DNA from: Caryophanales bacterium UBA4682
GTDB taxonomy: Bacteria > Bacillota_I > Bacilli_A > RFN20 > CAG-288
DNA: 64,000 nt
Direction: 5' to 3'
NCBI GenBank assembly: GCA_002404995.1
Contig: DHKY01000005.1
Span: forward strand, 19,992 to 83,991
The position numbers and the translations under genes are program-made. Positions 35,755-44,849 of the stretch are shown piece after piece. Below the pieces are notes generated by a model that ran no database searches, was not told the DNA's origin, and saw only the letters and a program-made list of their open reading frames with translations. The number at the start of each line of letters is the position of its first letter. Position 1 is the stretch's first letter.

Positions 35755-36675
35755 TTAACGTAGGATAGGAAATACACACCTATTAGATGCAATTGTCATG
35801 ACTTCAATGCAGGAAATGGAATTCAGCAGTACATGGCTGATCCATGAGGAAGCCATCTTTCCGCTTGTTATGTAAGTCAACCCGAGAACAAACCCTGACC
35901 TAATATAAATCGGAAGATTAAGCCATTCGTTTATCCTCCTGATTCGGTAGGTTTCGAAGAGCTTCCTGTCTCCTTCGGATTTTGCAATATTCCTAAGCAG
36001 GCCTGGTGTCCAGTCGAAATGGATAGCACCGAAAATAATAGAGGAAATGATTAAACCGACCCAACGGTTCTTTTTTCCGGTTGCATCGAGTAAGCCAAGG
36101 CGATAAGTCCTTTCTTCGCAGAAAGGTGCGAAAAAGACAACTGTGATAATCGATAACGCTGGAGATGCATGCATCCTTGACTCAATGCTCTGCTGATTAT
36201 TGTTTGCTCCGTAGATACCAGGCCTTGTGGAAGCGTAGATGGCATTGAACACTACGTTTACGACATAGAGAAGCAGGCATCCGATTGCACCATATATATA
36301 TGGTTTAACAGAAGTGAAATCTTTGAATATTTTCTTATAACTGGAATGCTTGTCGAAGAAAATCAAAAGCAGGAATCCGATTAAGACAATTCCATAAATC
36401 AAGAACCTTTGGAGCGATTGCCCAAAAGGTGTTGTGGTACCGGTTTCTGGATCATAAAAAGTTGTCGTTATCCTAAGAGCAGAAACAATGTAGCTTGCAA
36501 TATTTAACCCGATTACCCCGATTAAGATGAAGACGATTTTTTCCCAAGTCGGGGTCGTGCGGTTCCTATAGCTATCGTTTATAAACCGGAAAGGCTGTTT
36601 GGGCTTTTTACCATTGACCGGCCTTTTTGTCTGCTTTTTCTGCTTTTCCGTGAGATTTTCTTGATAAATTTCCAT
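35755..36675 (-). CDS. CPBP-family intramembrane metalloprotease
   Basis: 306 residues from the ATG at 36675 with GGAGG 8 bases upstream. A charged cytoplasmic N-terminus (about 45 residues) precedes about seven helices. The CPBP (CAAX protease/bacteriocin-processing) motif 1 is APFCEEMTYRLGLLD, with the two Glu and Arg (CGC) catalytic residues and AGG as Met. Motif 2 is SSIIFGAIHFDW with the metal His. A last motif SSWISHVLLN carries the third His. These enzymes cleave or process membrane substrates, often linked to peptide maturation or immunity. It is the first gene of the unit with the TraX-like gene. Confidence 0.9.
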   Translation of the reverse strand: MEIYQENLTEKQKKQTKRPVNGKKPKQPFRFINDSYRNRTTPTWEKIVFILIGVIGLNIASYIVSALRITTTFYDPETGTTTPFGQSLQRFLIYGIVLIGFLLLIFFDKHSSYKKIFKDFTSVKPYIYGAIGCLLLYVVNVVFNAIYASTRPGIYGANNNQQSIESRMHASPALSIITVVFFAPFCEERTYRLGLLDATGKKNRWVGLIISSIIFGAIHFDWTPGLLRNIAKSEGDRKLFETYRIRRINEWLNLPIYIRSGFVLGLTYITSGKMASSWISHVLLNSISCIEVMTIASNRCVFPILR

Positions 36676-36754
36676 AGCGCCTCCGAAACACAAATAATTA
36701 TATAAAAAGCGTTAGTTCTTTGCTATAATTTTATCAACAAGGAACAAGACACTT

Positions 36755-39700
36755 ATGGATTTAAAACAATTGGTTTCGGTAATTAGGATTCTTCTCTTAG
36801 TGGTAGTCTTTTTGGGAGCTTTATTTGGGGCATTGGCCGGATTCAGGAAAGGTTTTTATAAGACTACAGCAAAGACAATTCTTAAGGTTATCCTTGTTAT
36901 TGTTGCCGTTTGCCTTGCCGTCCCTGTTTCTAACTTGATTTCCAATATTGAAATCGGTGCATTGAATACGCTGTGGAGTAATAGGAATGGTGGAAGCGGG
37001 GAACTCAACCCACCAACATTACAGAATTTTGTTTCTGCCTATTTGAGGAACAGGACAGGACTTTCCCCTAGGAATGGCATGTCGGTCTATCAAAGGGCTT
37101 GGAATCTTGCTAGTTCCTTGATTGCAATCTTTGTTTTCTTCATCGAAAGGATTGTCATTCAGATTGTGATTTCCTTACTTACTGCCATTGTCTATAACGG
37201 TATTTTCCGTTGGATTATCCCAGCCGAGTCTAAGAGTGAATGGAAGGAACGCCGAAAAAAGAAGAAAATGTCTTCTTTGACGTCCGGAATGACCAATGAA
37301 GACGGGAGCGTATCCGCAAAAAAGACACGGAAGAAATGGCATCTTCTGCGCTTTCCGGCAACTGTCCTTGGTGCTGTCCAGGAATTTATATTTGTCTGTC
37401 TGTTGATTTCTCCTTTGACTGGACTCTGCCGAAGGGCGATCAACAACAAGGAAGTCGTAAATCAATTGCTTTCGGATGACGAGGATGCGAAAACCAAAGC
37501 AAACGATGTCATGGATGCGGTTAGTGAAAGTGCTTTATATAAAAGGAATGGCATAAACGAATGGGATCTTGCTCTTCTCAACAAAGCCTCTGAATTCGAA
37601 TCTGCAGGCGGCGTGAAGGTATCCTTCTCCGGCTTAGTCGATTCTGTCTTGGATGTCGCAAAACCGGTTCTGGATAAGAATGCGATTTCCTATAATGCTA
37701 CAGCTGGATTTGTCATTAATTATTCTGCGCTTCTTTCTACCGGAACGGTCACTTCTCTTTTGACCACTTTAGCACAAAACAAACAAATCATGGCCCTTGT
37801 CCCTTCCTTGATAGAAGCTGCGACAAGCTCTTTGACCGGAACAAACTTCCCAGTTCAGGAATTGGATAGGAAAGACATTCAGTGGGATAAGGATATCAAT
37901 GCTTTGTCCGGAATTTATCAGAGCAGGTATGACTACATTATCAAGCCAATTATTACAACGGATAACAAGATTGATACTTCTAAGCTTTCCCTTGATCCGA
38001 CAAAAAGGGATGATGAGACCATTGAATCTCTCGCTAATGATATCGGAACCCTTGGCAGCAGGGACATTGTTAAGAAAAACAGGCCTGTTATTCTTGCCTA
38101 TGCTGGCCGCTATAGGAGCGGACAGGGTATCAATATTCTTCCTACGAATGCTGATGAATATAAAGACGTCAATTGGGATAGTGAATTCAAGATTCTCTTC
38201 AAGAATGTCTTGTCCCTTGCCCGTACCTTAAATCTGAAATTCGATAATAGTACGAATTATAACGCGCTTCCGGATATTATTAGGGAAGGACTTGGCGATG
38301 AATCGAAATTCTCGAAAATCCAGGAATGCCTTCTTGGTAGTGCTGGAAATCTTGGAATCAGGGATAGGAACATCTTTAAGCTTGTATCCGTTCCGGATAG
38401 GATGCGGTCGTTAGTCTCTTTGATTCCGGGAATCAGCAAATATGCAAAGCAGATTGACTTTAATTCTGTTTTAGGCGATGCAAATATCAAATCTGAGATC
38501 AGCAGCAGGTTTGACATCAGGAAGCCTTTGTTTGCAAAGGATAGTCCAATCGACTTATCGCATATCGATAAGATTGATCTTTCCGATGACAGCACCGTCG
38601 AAACTCTGTCGCTGGTTTTCAAGAAAGCTTCGAATTCCTCTGTTTTTTCCCAATTGCTCCCTATCGTCTCAAAAGCCTTCTTCTTCAATTCTGACTTTGA
38701 TTTCAAATCCTATAGGTTCTCTTTGACCCCTTATTGTTTCAATTATGATGATAATGACTTCCTGAATCACAGGGAGGAAGTCTTATTAGTCAGGCCTAAG
38801 AGGAGGAAGATGGTTAAGTCAAGGAATGACAACACTTTGACGGAATCTCAGAAAATCCAGGCAATCGATACTGAGACTATTCACAAGCTCCTTAGCATTG
38901 TTGTCAGTTCGGATTTCTTCAATTCTAATAAAGAAACCGGCATCACAAGTGAAGAACAGAAAAATGCGAACCTCTATTATTTCCTAAAAGGACTTTTCTC
39001 TTCTGATAGGTTCCAGAACTTCCGCTTCACTCTTCCTTCTTTGAATGAGAGGTCGGAAATCCAGTGGGAAGACAATAACGGTGACGGAGAAATCACGCGC
39101 CTTTGCAAGATTCTCGACTACGCCAAGGAAAACTCTGATTTCATCTTCAGCGAGGACCGGAAACTGAGCAAAATCAAGAATTTCGATGCTGTTGCAAGTT
39201 TGATTGAAACAGGCAGGGAAAGCGACCTTGTCCGTCCTTGTGCTCTTGAAATCATTGATCAGTCCTTAAATACTTATCTTAAGAACTTGGGCATCAACAT
39301 TTCCTTCAATGACAGGCGAAATAATGTTTGGAATGATGATGCGAAGAGAATTGCTGAAATTCTTGACCTGCTTAAGGAAGTAGACTTGAATTCCTTTGAT
39401 TTCGCTTCATTAGATACGGAACGACTGAATGCAATGCTTACTCTTCTCTCTGAAAGGAACCTGATAAAGATTTCGAACCAAGAGAAGGATCCTTTCGGAT
39501 ATGCTTTGTATAAAAGGCTTATCTCTCAGGATGCAAGGAAGAAAAGGGGACTAGATTCTACTAGGGATATTAATCTCTTTACTGCGACGGATAGTGACCC
39601 TTGGGTCGGAACGAAAGCAAATGTGGAAATTGATGGAAAAGACTTCCAAATCGATACGACAGGTCGAATCTCTGCAATCTGTTCTCTGATGAAGGCTATC

Positions 39701-41572
39701 CAAGAAGTGGGAATCAACAATCTTTCTTCTGGCAAGATTCCGGCTGGATTCTTCCAGAATGAGAACTTAGTCAAAGCCTTTGACTCTTCTTTCATACGGA
39801 AAATATTCGTATCCTTCCTGAAAACAAGCAGGAGCCAGATTAACCTAAAGGACAGGAATATCCAGAGCATGGATTTCATTGAATTCGATATTCTGGAAAG
39901 CAGGAGCAAGGATGAATTCCGTAAAACGCTGAATTTCATTGACTTCCTCTATCAGTTCTCGAATGGCAAAATCGACGGAAAAAGCAAAATCGCTGTCAGG
40001 AGGTCTAACCCATTCCAGTGGAAGACCACGAAAGCTTATCCGGAAATCACGGATGCTTCTGACCCTCATTATGGCGAGACTTTCCAGGATGTCTTCGATT
40101 ACAGGATTGACCAAAGGACTTCCCTAGATCTCTTTACCTACCGGAAGGAAGGACATCTTTTTGCCCCGATTTCCTACCTGCTGAAGAATCTTATTTCCCA
40201 AAGGAACAGGACTGATCTTAGGACTAGGCACCAAGGGGATGAAGCGCTCAACGGACTCTTTGCCAGCGTTACAAAAGAGCAGTGGCTGGATGAAGGCACG
40301 CATAGGAAGACCATTGTGGATAAAAGGCAGGGAAGGACCAAGGATACTATTTCAATTAAGGATAGGACATATGCTGTTGCTTCTTCTTTGTTGGGAGAAA
40401 GGAATAAGAGCAGAATCTTCCACCGTGTTCCGATTACCAGGATGGAAGAGAGCAGGAAGCAAGTCGGCATTGATGCTCTGCTTGCTGATCCGGATACCGG
40501 AAAAATCGTCCACCCTCTTAACTTCAATGTCCACCTTGGATTGAAAAAAGAAGATATCGAATTCTGGGCAAATGAAATCGAAAATGCTCTTCAGATGGTT
40601 CTTGGTGAGAATTCTATCAGGAATCTGCTGAAGGGCGAAGGTATGAGTTTGAACAATGCATCTCTGGACAAAATCAATCTTTCCTTCCTCTACTATCTTG
40701 GAAAGAGGCAAATCTTCAAAGACAGCCGCTCCTATTTGTTCTATAACCTTGTCAACCGTTTGACCAGTGACTCTATCAAGGATACTGGAAAATCCGTTTC
40801 CTTGTTTGCACTTAGTTCGAATACTCCCTATGGAGAAAGCCAAAAAGCCTATCGGATTGAGGAACTTTTCTTCTCGAATCCGAAACTATTGGTAAATGGT
40901 GAACTTGACAAAGAAAAATCCTTTGCTGATCTGGCTAGGGTGAAGGCGGTCCTTTCCGGTATCTTCTCTGAACTTCCGAAAATCATTGATTCGAATGCGG
41001 AAAACTTTAAAAATATCGAATTTGACTTTGAAACGATGGCCTACAATTGCTTCAAACTGGAAAAGGATGGAAGCACAATCTATCGTTCCGACTTTGCTTC
41101 AGAAGTGTTCGCTGGTACAAGGAATGCATTCTTCCAAAACCCTAATGTTGTCAATGTCTTAGGAAACAACCAAACCGGCTATGATTTCTATGCAAACGAC
41201 CATTTCCTTGTAAATCCGAAAGAAGGGAGAGCATTGAATGGCTTGATTTCCTTTGTTAAAGCAACGCCAAGCCAGAAAACTATCACAATCCCTTCTGCCG
41301 GAGAACAGCACATCCCTTATTACAGCAAAGAGACACTAAAGACAATTTATCCGCTCTTTGGCGACAGCAATCCTCAAGTGAATAATGCTATCTACAATTT
41401 CTTCTATCAGAACGGAAACAATTCGGTATTTATCCAGATTTTCCAGGATAAAGTCTTCAAGCTTCCGGTCAGGAAAATGAGTGGCGATATTTCCACATTC
41501 GATAGTGTTGTTACCATTGACCTCTCTAATAAGACCGTTAAAGAAATCTTGGAATCTGCAGAAATTAGGTAG
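36755..41572 (+). CDS. Giant membrane-anchored protein with CvpA-like N-terminus
   Basis: 1605 residues. A TATAAT lies 26 bases before the ATG and AAGGAAC serves as ribosome site. The first ~230 residues have four hydrophobic helices (about 8-30, 42-65, 125-150, 205-227) and the motif AGFRKGFYKT, like the colicin V production protein CvpA. The remaining ~1370 residues are hydrophilic and presumably exposed on one side of the membrane. They show no cysteine-rich, repeat, sortase or known catalytic motif that I recognise, but are dense in short R-D/K-N/S segments. The gene is followed by a terminator and stands alone. One intact frame of 4.8 kb argues strongly for selection. Function unknown. 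Confidence 0.8.
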   Translation: MDLKQLVSVIRILLLVVVFLGALFGALAGFRKGFYKTTAKTILKVILVIVAVCLAVPVSNLISNIEIGALNTLWSNRNGGSGELNPPTLQNFVSAYLRNRTGLSPRNGMSVYQRAWNLASSLIAIFVFFIERIVIQIVISLLTAIVYNGIFRWIIPAESKSEWKERRKKKKMSSLTSGMTNEDGSVSAKKTRKKWHLLRFPATVLGAVQEFIFVCLLISPLTGLCRRAINNKEVVNQLLSDDEDAKTKANDVMDAVSESALYKRNGINEWDLALLNKASEFESAGGVKVSFSGLVDSVLDVAKPVLDKNAISYNATAGFVINYSALLSTGTVTSLLTTLAQNKQIMALVPSLIEAATSSLTGTNFPVQELDRKDIQWDKDINALSGIYQSRYDYIIKPIITTDNKIDTSKLSLDPTKRDDETIESLANDIGTLGSRDIVKKNRPVILAYAGRYRSGQGINILPTNADEYKDVNWDSEFKILFKNVLSLARTLNLKFDNSTNYNALPDIIREGLGDESKFSKIQECLLGSAGNLGIRDRNIFKLVSVPDRMRSLVSLIPGISKYAKQIDFNSVLGDANIKSEISSRFDIRKPLFAKDSPIDLSHIDKIDLSDDSTVETLSLVFKKASNSSVFSQLLPIVSKAFFFNSDFDFKSYRFSLTPYCFNYDDNDFLNHREEVLLVRPKRRKMVKSRNDNTLTESQKIQAIDTETIHKLLSIVVSSDFFNSNKETGITSEEQKNANLYYFLKGLFSSDRFQNFRFTLPSLNERSEIQWEDNNGDGEITRLCKILDYAKENSDFIFSEDRKLSKIKNFDAVASLIETGRESDLVRPCALEIIDQSLNTYLKNLGINISFNDRRNNVWNDDAKRIAEILDLLKEVDLNSFDFASLDTERLNAMLTLLSERNLIKISNQEKDPFGYALYKRLISQDARKKRGLDSTRDINLFTATDSDPWVGTKANVEIDGKDFQIDTTGRISAICSLMKAIQEVGINNLSSGKIPAGFFQNENLVKAFDSSFIRKIFVSFLKTSRSQINLKDRNIQSMDFIEFDILESRSKDEFRKTLNFIDFLYQFSNGKIDGKSKIAVRRSNPFQWKTTKAYPEITDASDPHYGETFQDVFDYRIDQRTSLDLFTYRKEGHLFAPISYLLKNLISQRNRTDLRTRHQGDEALNGLFASVTKEQWLDEGTHRKTIVDKRQGRTKDTISIKDRTYAVASSLLGERNKSRIFHRVPITRMEESRKQVGIDALLADPDTGKIVHPLNFNVHLGLKKEDIEFWANEIENALQMVLGENSIRNLLKGEGMSLNNASLDKINLSFLYYLGKRQIFKDSRSYLFYNLVNRLTSDSIKDTGKSVSLFALSSNTPYGESQKAYRIEELFFSNPKLLVNGELDKEKSFADLARVKAVLSGIFSELPKIIDSNAENFKNIEFDFETMAYNCFKLEKDGSTIYRSDFASEVFAGTRNAFFQNPNVVNVLGNNQTGYDFYANDHFLVNPKEGRALNGLISFVKATPSQKTITIPSAGEQHIPYYSKETLKTIYPLFGDSNPQVNNAIYNFFYQNGNNSVFIQIFQDKVFKLPVRKMSGDISTFDSVVTIDLSNKTVKEILESAEIR

Positions 41573-41580
41573 CATAAGAA

Positions 41581-41606
41581 AAGGCAGCCGTAAAGGCTGC
41601 TTTTTC
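41581..41606. terminator. Bidirectional terminator
   Basis: AAGGCAGCC-GTAAA-GGCTGCTTTTT lies between the giant gene (+) and the IMPACT-like gene (-). Confidence 0.88.
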
Positions 41607-41613
41607 TTTCGTT

Positions 41614-41976
41614 TTAGTTTCCGGCCTTTTGGAAGAATTTTGCACCCAAATTGAAGTAGATGGAATCAAGATGACTTGCGCCTAGCTTCTTTCCGCCGAA
41701 ATACCGGACAATGAATATCCCATATCCTTTCCTGCCTTTTTTCTCCCTTAGCTGGGCAAGCTTCTTCCTGGAAGAAACTGGTTCACGGTCTTCGCTTGAA
41801 GTTGTCCTCCTCGCTCCGAATTTGTTTTGGAAACGCCTCGCATAGAGGATATGCCGAGCTTTTGGATTTTCTTCCTTGAGTTTTTTTAGAAAGTCCTCCC
41901 CGCTCTCTGGGGTTTGCAATGGAGTCAAATAAGCAAGGAAAATGGATCCTTTTTCTTCATATCGTAGCTGTTCCAT
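41614..41976 (-). CDS. YigZ/IMPACT-family protein, N-terminal domain only
   Basis: 120 residues from the ATG at 41976 (GAGGGG about 10 bases upstream); an in-frame start at 42015 lies in the divergent promoter. The fold marker of the IMPACT domain is visible: KGSIFLAYLTPL, KARHILYARRF, SSEDREPVSS (family SDDGEPxGTAG) and IVRYFGGKKLGASHLDSIYF. It lacks the C-terminal domain found in longer YigZ proteins. The ED-x-EP loop differs from the usual DDGEP and lacks the glycine. Family members are linked to translation or stress control, but the molecular role is unsettled. Confidence 0.75.
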   Translation of the reverse strand: MEQLRYEEKGSIFLAYLTPLQTPESGEDFLKKLKEENPKARHILYARRFQNKFGARRTTSSEDREPVSSRKKLAQLREKKGRKGYGIFIVRYFGGKKLGASHLDSIYFNLGAKFFQKAGN

Positions 41977-41992
41977 AGGCGATTTCCCCTCT

Positions 41993-42021
41993 TTGACATA
42001 TTCTACCGAAACCATTAGAAT
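41993..42021 (+). promoter_or_regulatory. Promoter of degV-like gene
   Basis: TTGACA and TAGAAT with a 17-base spacer, 40 bases before the ATG. The -35 lies just upstream of the divergent gene. Confidence 0.75.
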
Positions 42022-42061
42022 AATAAAAGTCTATTCGTTTGAAAAAAGGAGACTTTTCTTA

Positions 42062-42940
42062 ATGGAAAAAGCAAGACTTATCGTCGATTCCAGCTGTGAC
42101 TTGCCTCGTGAGTTCGCAGATAAGCTCAATATCGGAGTTACGGATTTGATTATTCACTTCGGCGAACGTGAATATCGTGATCGGAAAGACATCACTTCGC
42201 AGGAAATCATTGAAAAATATCAGTCTACAAAGGAATTCCCGAAAACCAGTGCCCTCAATATTCCTGAACTCAAGGAATGCTTTGAGGAAGGACTCAAACA
42301 TGCAGAACACCTTTTCTACCTTCCGATTTCCTCTAATGTTTCTTCTGTTAACAACAATGCCCATTTGGCTGTCCGGAGGATGGAAGCCGAGGATAAAGTC
42401 ACTGTTCTTGATTCCCTTTCCCTTTCCTGTGGGACAGGCTTAGAGGCTATCGGTATCTGTACTGACATCAAAGCTGGGTTAAGCCCGAAGGAAATCGAGG
42501 AGCGGCATAATGCAAGAGTTAAGAAAATCTCTAGGTCTTTTACGATTTCCAACAGGGAGTTCCTTTATAAAGGTGGGCGCTGCTCCGGTCTTACTTTCCT
42601 GTTAGGCAACAAATTCCATATTCATCCGATTATTCGCTTAGAGGATGGAACCAGGGGCGTTCATAAGCTGGTTCGTGGCAAAGACATTGGAAAGGGCGTT
42701 GCTTCCAGGGTTGAAGAGTTCTTAGCGGAATTGAACAAAGGAAATATCGATGTCTCTTATCCGATTAGGATTCCCCATGTCGGTGGGGAAGAATTCGTAA
42801 AGAAGATAAAGAAAGAGTTGGAAGAGCATGTCGGTTCTTCGATTCTGTTCCCTGTTGATGCCTCTGGTATCATCTGCTGTCATTGCGGAGATGGAACTGT
42901 CGGTTTGACTTACAGGTTGAAACACGACAGGATTAAGTAA
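42062..42940 (+). CDS. DegV-family fatty-acid-binding protein
   Basis: 292 residues from the ATG at 42062 behind AAAAGGAG. DegV proteins bind a fatty acid; FakB members hand it to the kinase FakA. Landmarks are IVDSSCDLP at the N-terminus, KTSALNIPE, YLPISSNVSSV, a strand with TVLDS, FLYKGGRCSGLTF (family Y-L-x-KGGR) and the final CCHCGDGTVGLTY (family HxGPGAxG). The AGG before EFLYKGGR gives the common Met. The Cys-His-Cys replacing the usual H-x-G-P region at the C-terminus is unusual. The partner kinase gene is not in the window. Confidence 0.9.
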   Translation: MEKARLIVDSSCDLPREFADKLNIGVTDLIIHFGEREYRDRKDITSQEIIEKYQSTKEFPKTSALNIPELKECFEEGLKHAEHLFYLPISSNVSSVNNNAHLAVRRMEAEDKVTVLDSLSLSCGTGLEAIGICTDIKAGLSPKEIEERHNARVKKISRSFTISNREFLYKGGRCSGLTFLLGNKFHIHPIIRLEDGTRGVHKLVRGKDIGKGVASRVEEFLAELNKGNIDVSYPIRIPHVGGEEFVKKIKKELEEHVGSSILFPVDASGIICCHCGDGTVGLTYRLKHDRIK

Positions 42941-42956
42941 ACTTTAGTTTTTTGGG

Positions 42957-42983
42957 CCGGGGAAGATATTCCCCGGTTTTTTT
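42957..42983 (+). terminator. Terminator of degV-like gene
   Basis: CCGGGGAA-GATA-TTCCCCGG followed by seven T. Confidence 0.92.
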
Positions 42984-43094
42984 GTCTGTCTGATTTCAAG
43001 AGAAAAGAAATTCTTCTTGATGATTCGTTATCCTTAAGAATGAAATAGTAAGCAAAAACATTTATAATAAACAATGATTAACGAGGTATCTTCA

Positions 43095-43901
43095 ATGGAA
43101 AACAAGAATCAAAACGGCGAAAAGAAGGCTCCGTACCTTCCTAAGAGCTCACCCGCGGCAGGCGCCCATATCGGGCATGTCATCGCAGTTAGGTCTGGAA
43201 AAGGAGGCGTAGGCAAATCCTTTGTCTCTTCCTATCTTTCTGTGTTATTGTCTCGTAAAGGGTTCAAAGTCGGTGTCAGGGATTGCGATATCACCGGCCC
43301 CAGCATTCCATTTGCTTTTAACAGGAAAGGCCCAGTCTATGGTGCAAATGGCGTCTTTTATCCTCTTAAGAGCAAAGGCGGAATCGAAGTCAGGTCTTCG
43401 AACCTGCTTTTGGATTCTCCGGAAGATCCGATTGTCTGGCGTGGAAGCAGGATTTCGACTTTAATTGAACAGTTTTATGCCCAGGTTGTCTGGAATGTAG
43501 ACTTCCTGATTCTTGATTTAGCACCAGGCACCGGAGACATCTCTCTAACTGTGTTCCAGAAAATCCCGGTCGATGCTGCTGTGGTTGTTGCTACTCCTCA
43601 GTCTTTGGTTTCCCTAATTGTCGAAAAGAGCGCGAAAATGGCGGATAGGCTCAATGTCCCTCTTCTTTCCCTGGTTGAAAACAGGGCTTATGTGAAATGC
43701 CCGGATTGTGGCAAGCGAATTGATATCTATGGAAAACAGGGCAATGATGCGGAACTTGCAAAGAAACATGGTATTCCTGTTTTTGATGAAATTCCTTTTG
43801 ATTCTGAAATTGCTTTTTTCATGGATAAAGGGGATATCGAAGATTTCAAGGGAGACTATCTCTCCTCAACTGTTGATGCGATTCTTAAAAGCCTGAAATA
43901 A
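43095..43901 (+). CDS. mrp: Mrp/ApbC/NBP35-type P-loop ATPase, Fe-S carrier
   Basis: 268 residues from the ATG at 43095 with GAGG 9 bases upstream; the earlier ATG at 43074 lies about where transcription would start after TATAAT (43063-43068). Deviant Walker A VMSGKGGVGKS, DCDITGPSIP, PIVWRGSMIS, ILDLAPGTGD and LVENMAYVKCPDCGKR, the last containing the CxxC that holds a bridging Fe-S cluster. Three diagnostic AGG codons (43191-43193, 43449-43451, 43683-43685) replace Met that is nearly invariant in the family, while WRG keeps CGT. It likely carries Fe-S clusters to apoproteins. A gene for a small CBS-like protein follows 3 bases later. Confidence 0.95.
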   Translation: MENKNQNGEKKAPYLPKSSPAAGAHIGHVIAVRSGKGGVGKSFVSSYLSVLLSRKGFKVGVRDCDITGPSIPFAFNRKGPVYGANGVFYPLKSKGGIEVRSSNLLLDSPEDPIVWRGSRISTLIEQFYAQVVWNVDFLILDLAPGTGDISLTVFQKIPVDAAVVVATPQSLVSLIVEKSAKMADRLNVPLLSLVENRAYVKCPDCGKRIDIYGKQGNDAELAKKHGIPVFDEIPFDSEIAFFMDKGDIEDFKGDYLSSTVDAILKSLK

Positions 43902-43904
43902 GCC

Positions 43905-44627
43905 ATGACGGAAGAAGAGCGGAAGACCCTATTTCTCAGTCTGTTTAAAAGCCTCGAACAGAAGATGCTCTCTTTGGTGAAATCATCCGGGGAGGGACAT
44001 GTTTCATTTTCTAAGGCGCTTAATAGGGTTTACTACCAGCATCTTGATCCTATTGTCTCTGTCTGGGAAAATTATGATTTTCTTCGTACCGCAAGTGACT
44101 TACGAAATATTCTTTCCCATGAAAACGATGTTTGTGCTCCAAGCGAGAATTTCATCGCTCGGTTCCAATCTTTGGCTTTTTCGATTATCAAGCCGCTCTT
44201 AGCAAAAGACATCAGGACCAAAAACAGGTTTACCTGTAAGAGGGAAGACCGAGTCAAAGACCTTATTCCGATAAGGGATAAGAATCTTTTATCGCATCTT
44301 CCCCTTCTCGATTCCCTTGGTGTTTGTCAAGGCGTATTCTCCCGTTCGACTTTCTTTGATTTTCTGTCCGTTGGAGGCAACCCTTCTTCCTTTCTCGAAA
44401 GGAAGAGGAGAGACAGGATGAGTATAGTCGGTTTGTATGGGCACAAAAATGAGCGGTTCTATTTTGTGTCGGAAAAGGAAAGTGCTAATTCCATTTTTAG
44501 TATTTTCGAAAAAACCAAAGCACACGACAAGCAAAGGAGCCTGCTGTTTGTCACAAAAAACGGAAAGAAAGACGAGAAGGTCAAGGGGGTGATTTCTCTT
44601 ACTGACCTGCTGAAGGAGAGACAATAA
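43905..44627 (+). CDS. Protein with CBS-like domain, unknown function
   Basis: 240 residues, 3 bases after mrp. The N-terminal ~100 residues are helical and resemble an RNA/nucleic-acid-binding or HEPN-like four-helix unit (VYYQHLDPIVSVWENYDFL, ASDLRNILSHENDVC), where the RNxxxH-like RNILSH is visible. The second half looks like a CBS pair: VKDLIPIMDKNLLSHLPLLD, GVCQGVFSRSTFFDFL (pattern LPLLDxxGxxxGVFSRS). Such fusions occur in uncharacterised Bacillota proteins. Assignment is from motif resemblance only. Confidence 0.6.
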   Translation: MTEEERKTLFLSLFKSLEQKMLSLVKSSGEGHVSFSKALNRVYYQHLDPIVSVWENYDFLRTASDLRNILSHENDVCAPSENFIARFQSLAFSIIKPLLAKDIRTKNRFTCKREDRVKDLIPIRDKNLLSHLPLLDSLGVCQGVFSRSTFFDFLSVGGNPSSFLERKRRDRMSIVGLYGHKNERFYFVSEKESANSIFSIFEKTKAHDKQRSLLFVTKNGKKDEKVKGVISLTDLLKERQ

Positions 44628-44651
44628 AAAAGAGCCAGCTTTCGCTGACTC
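44625..44651 (-). terminator. Terminator after tRNA-Arg(UCU)
   Basis: On the minus strand GAGTCAGC-GAAA-GCTGGCTC (one G-U pair) is followed by six T. Confidence 0.85.
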
Positions 44652-44656
44652 GATTC

Positions 44657-44733
44657 TGGTGAGGCTGGAGGGACTCGGACCCTCGACCCCCTGCTTAGAG
44701 GGCAGATGCTCTATCCACCTGAGCTACAGCCCC
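44657..44733 (-). tRNA. tRNA-Arg (anticodon UCU) with C33
   Basis: Acceptor GGGGCTG/CAGCCTC, discriminator A, encoded CCA, A20 in the D loop (an arginine identity base). The anticodon stem TCTGC/GCAGG holds the loop CCTCTAA, so the anticodon is UCU but position 33 is C rather than U. The T loop is TCCGAGT with C55. It should read AGA as Arg. A normal UCU anticodon could also wobble onto AGG, which is Met here, so the odd loop is of interest. Confidence 0.93.
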
Positions 44734-44798
44734 AGAAAATCCAACAAAAATAATAACCGAAATTGACCGATTTTTCAAGGTTTACAGCTGCAAAAGGA

Positions 44799-44827
44799 TT
44801 GTCAAAAGCTACATTCCCTTTTAAAAT
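44799..44827 (+). promoter_or_regulatory. Promoter of nrnA-like gene
   Basis: TTGTCA, 17 bases, TAAAAT; the ATG follows 23 bases later behind GAGGTG. Confidence 0.65.
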
Positions 44828-44849
44828 AATAAAAATTGAGGTGAAACAA

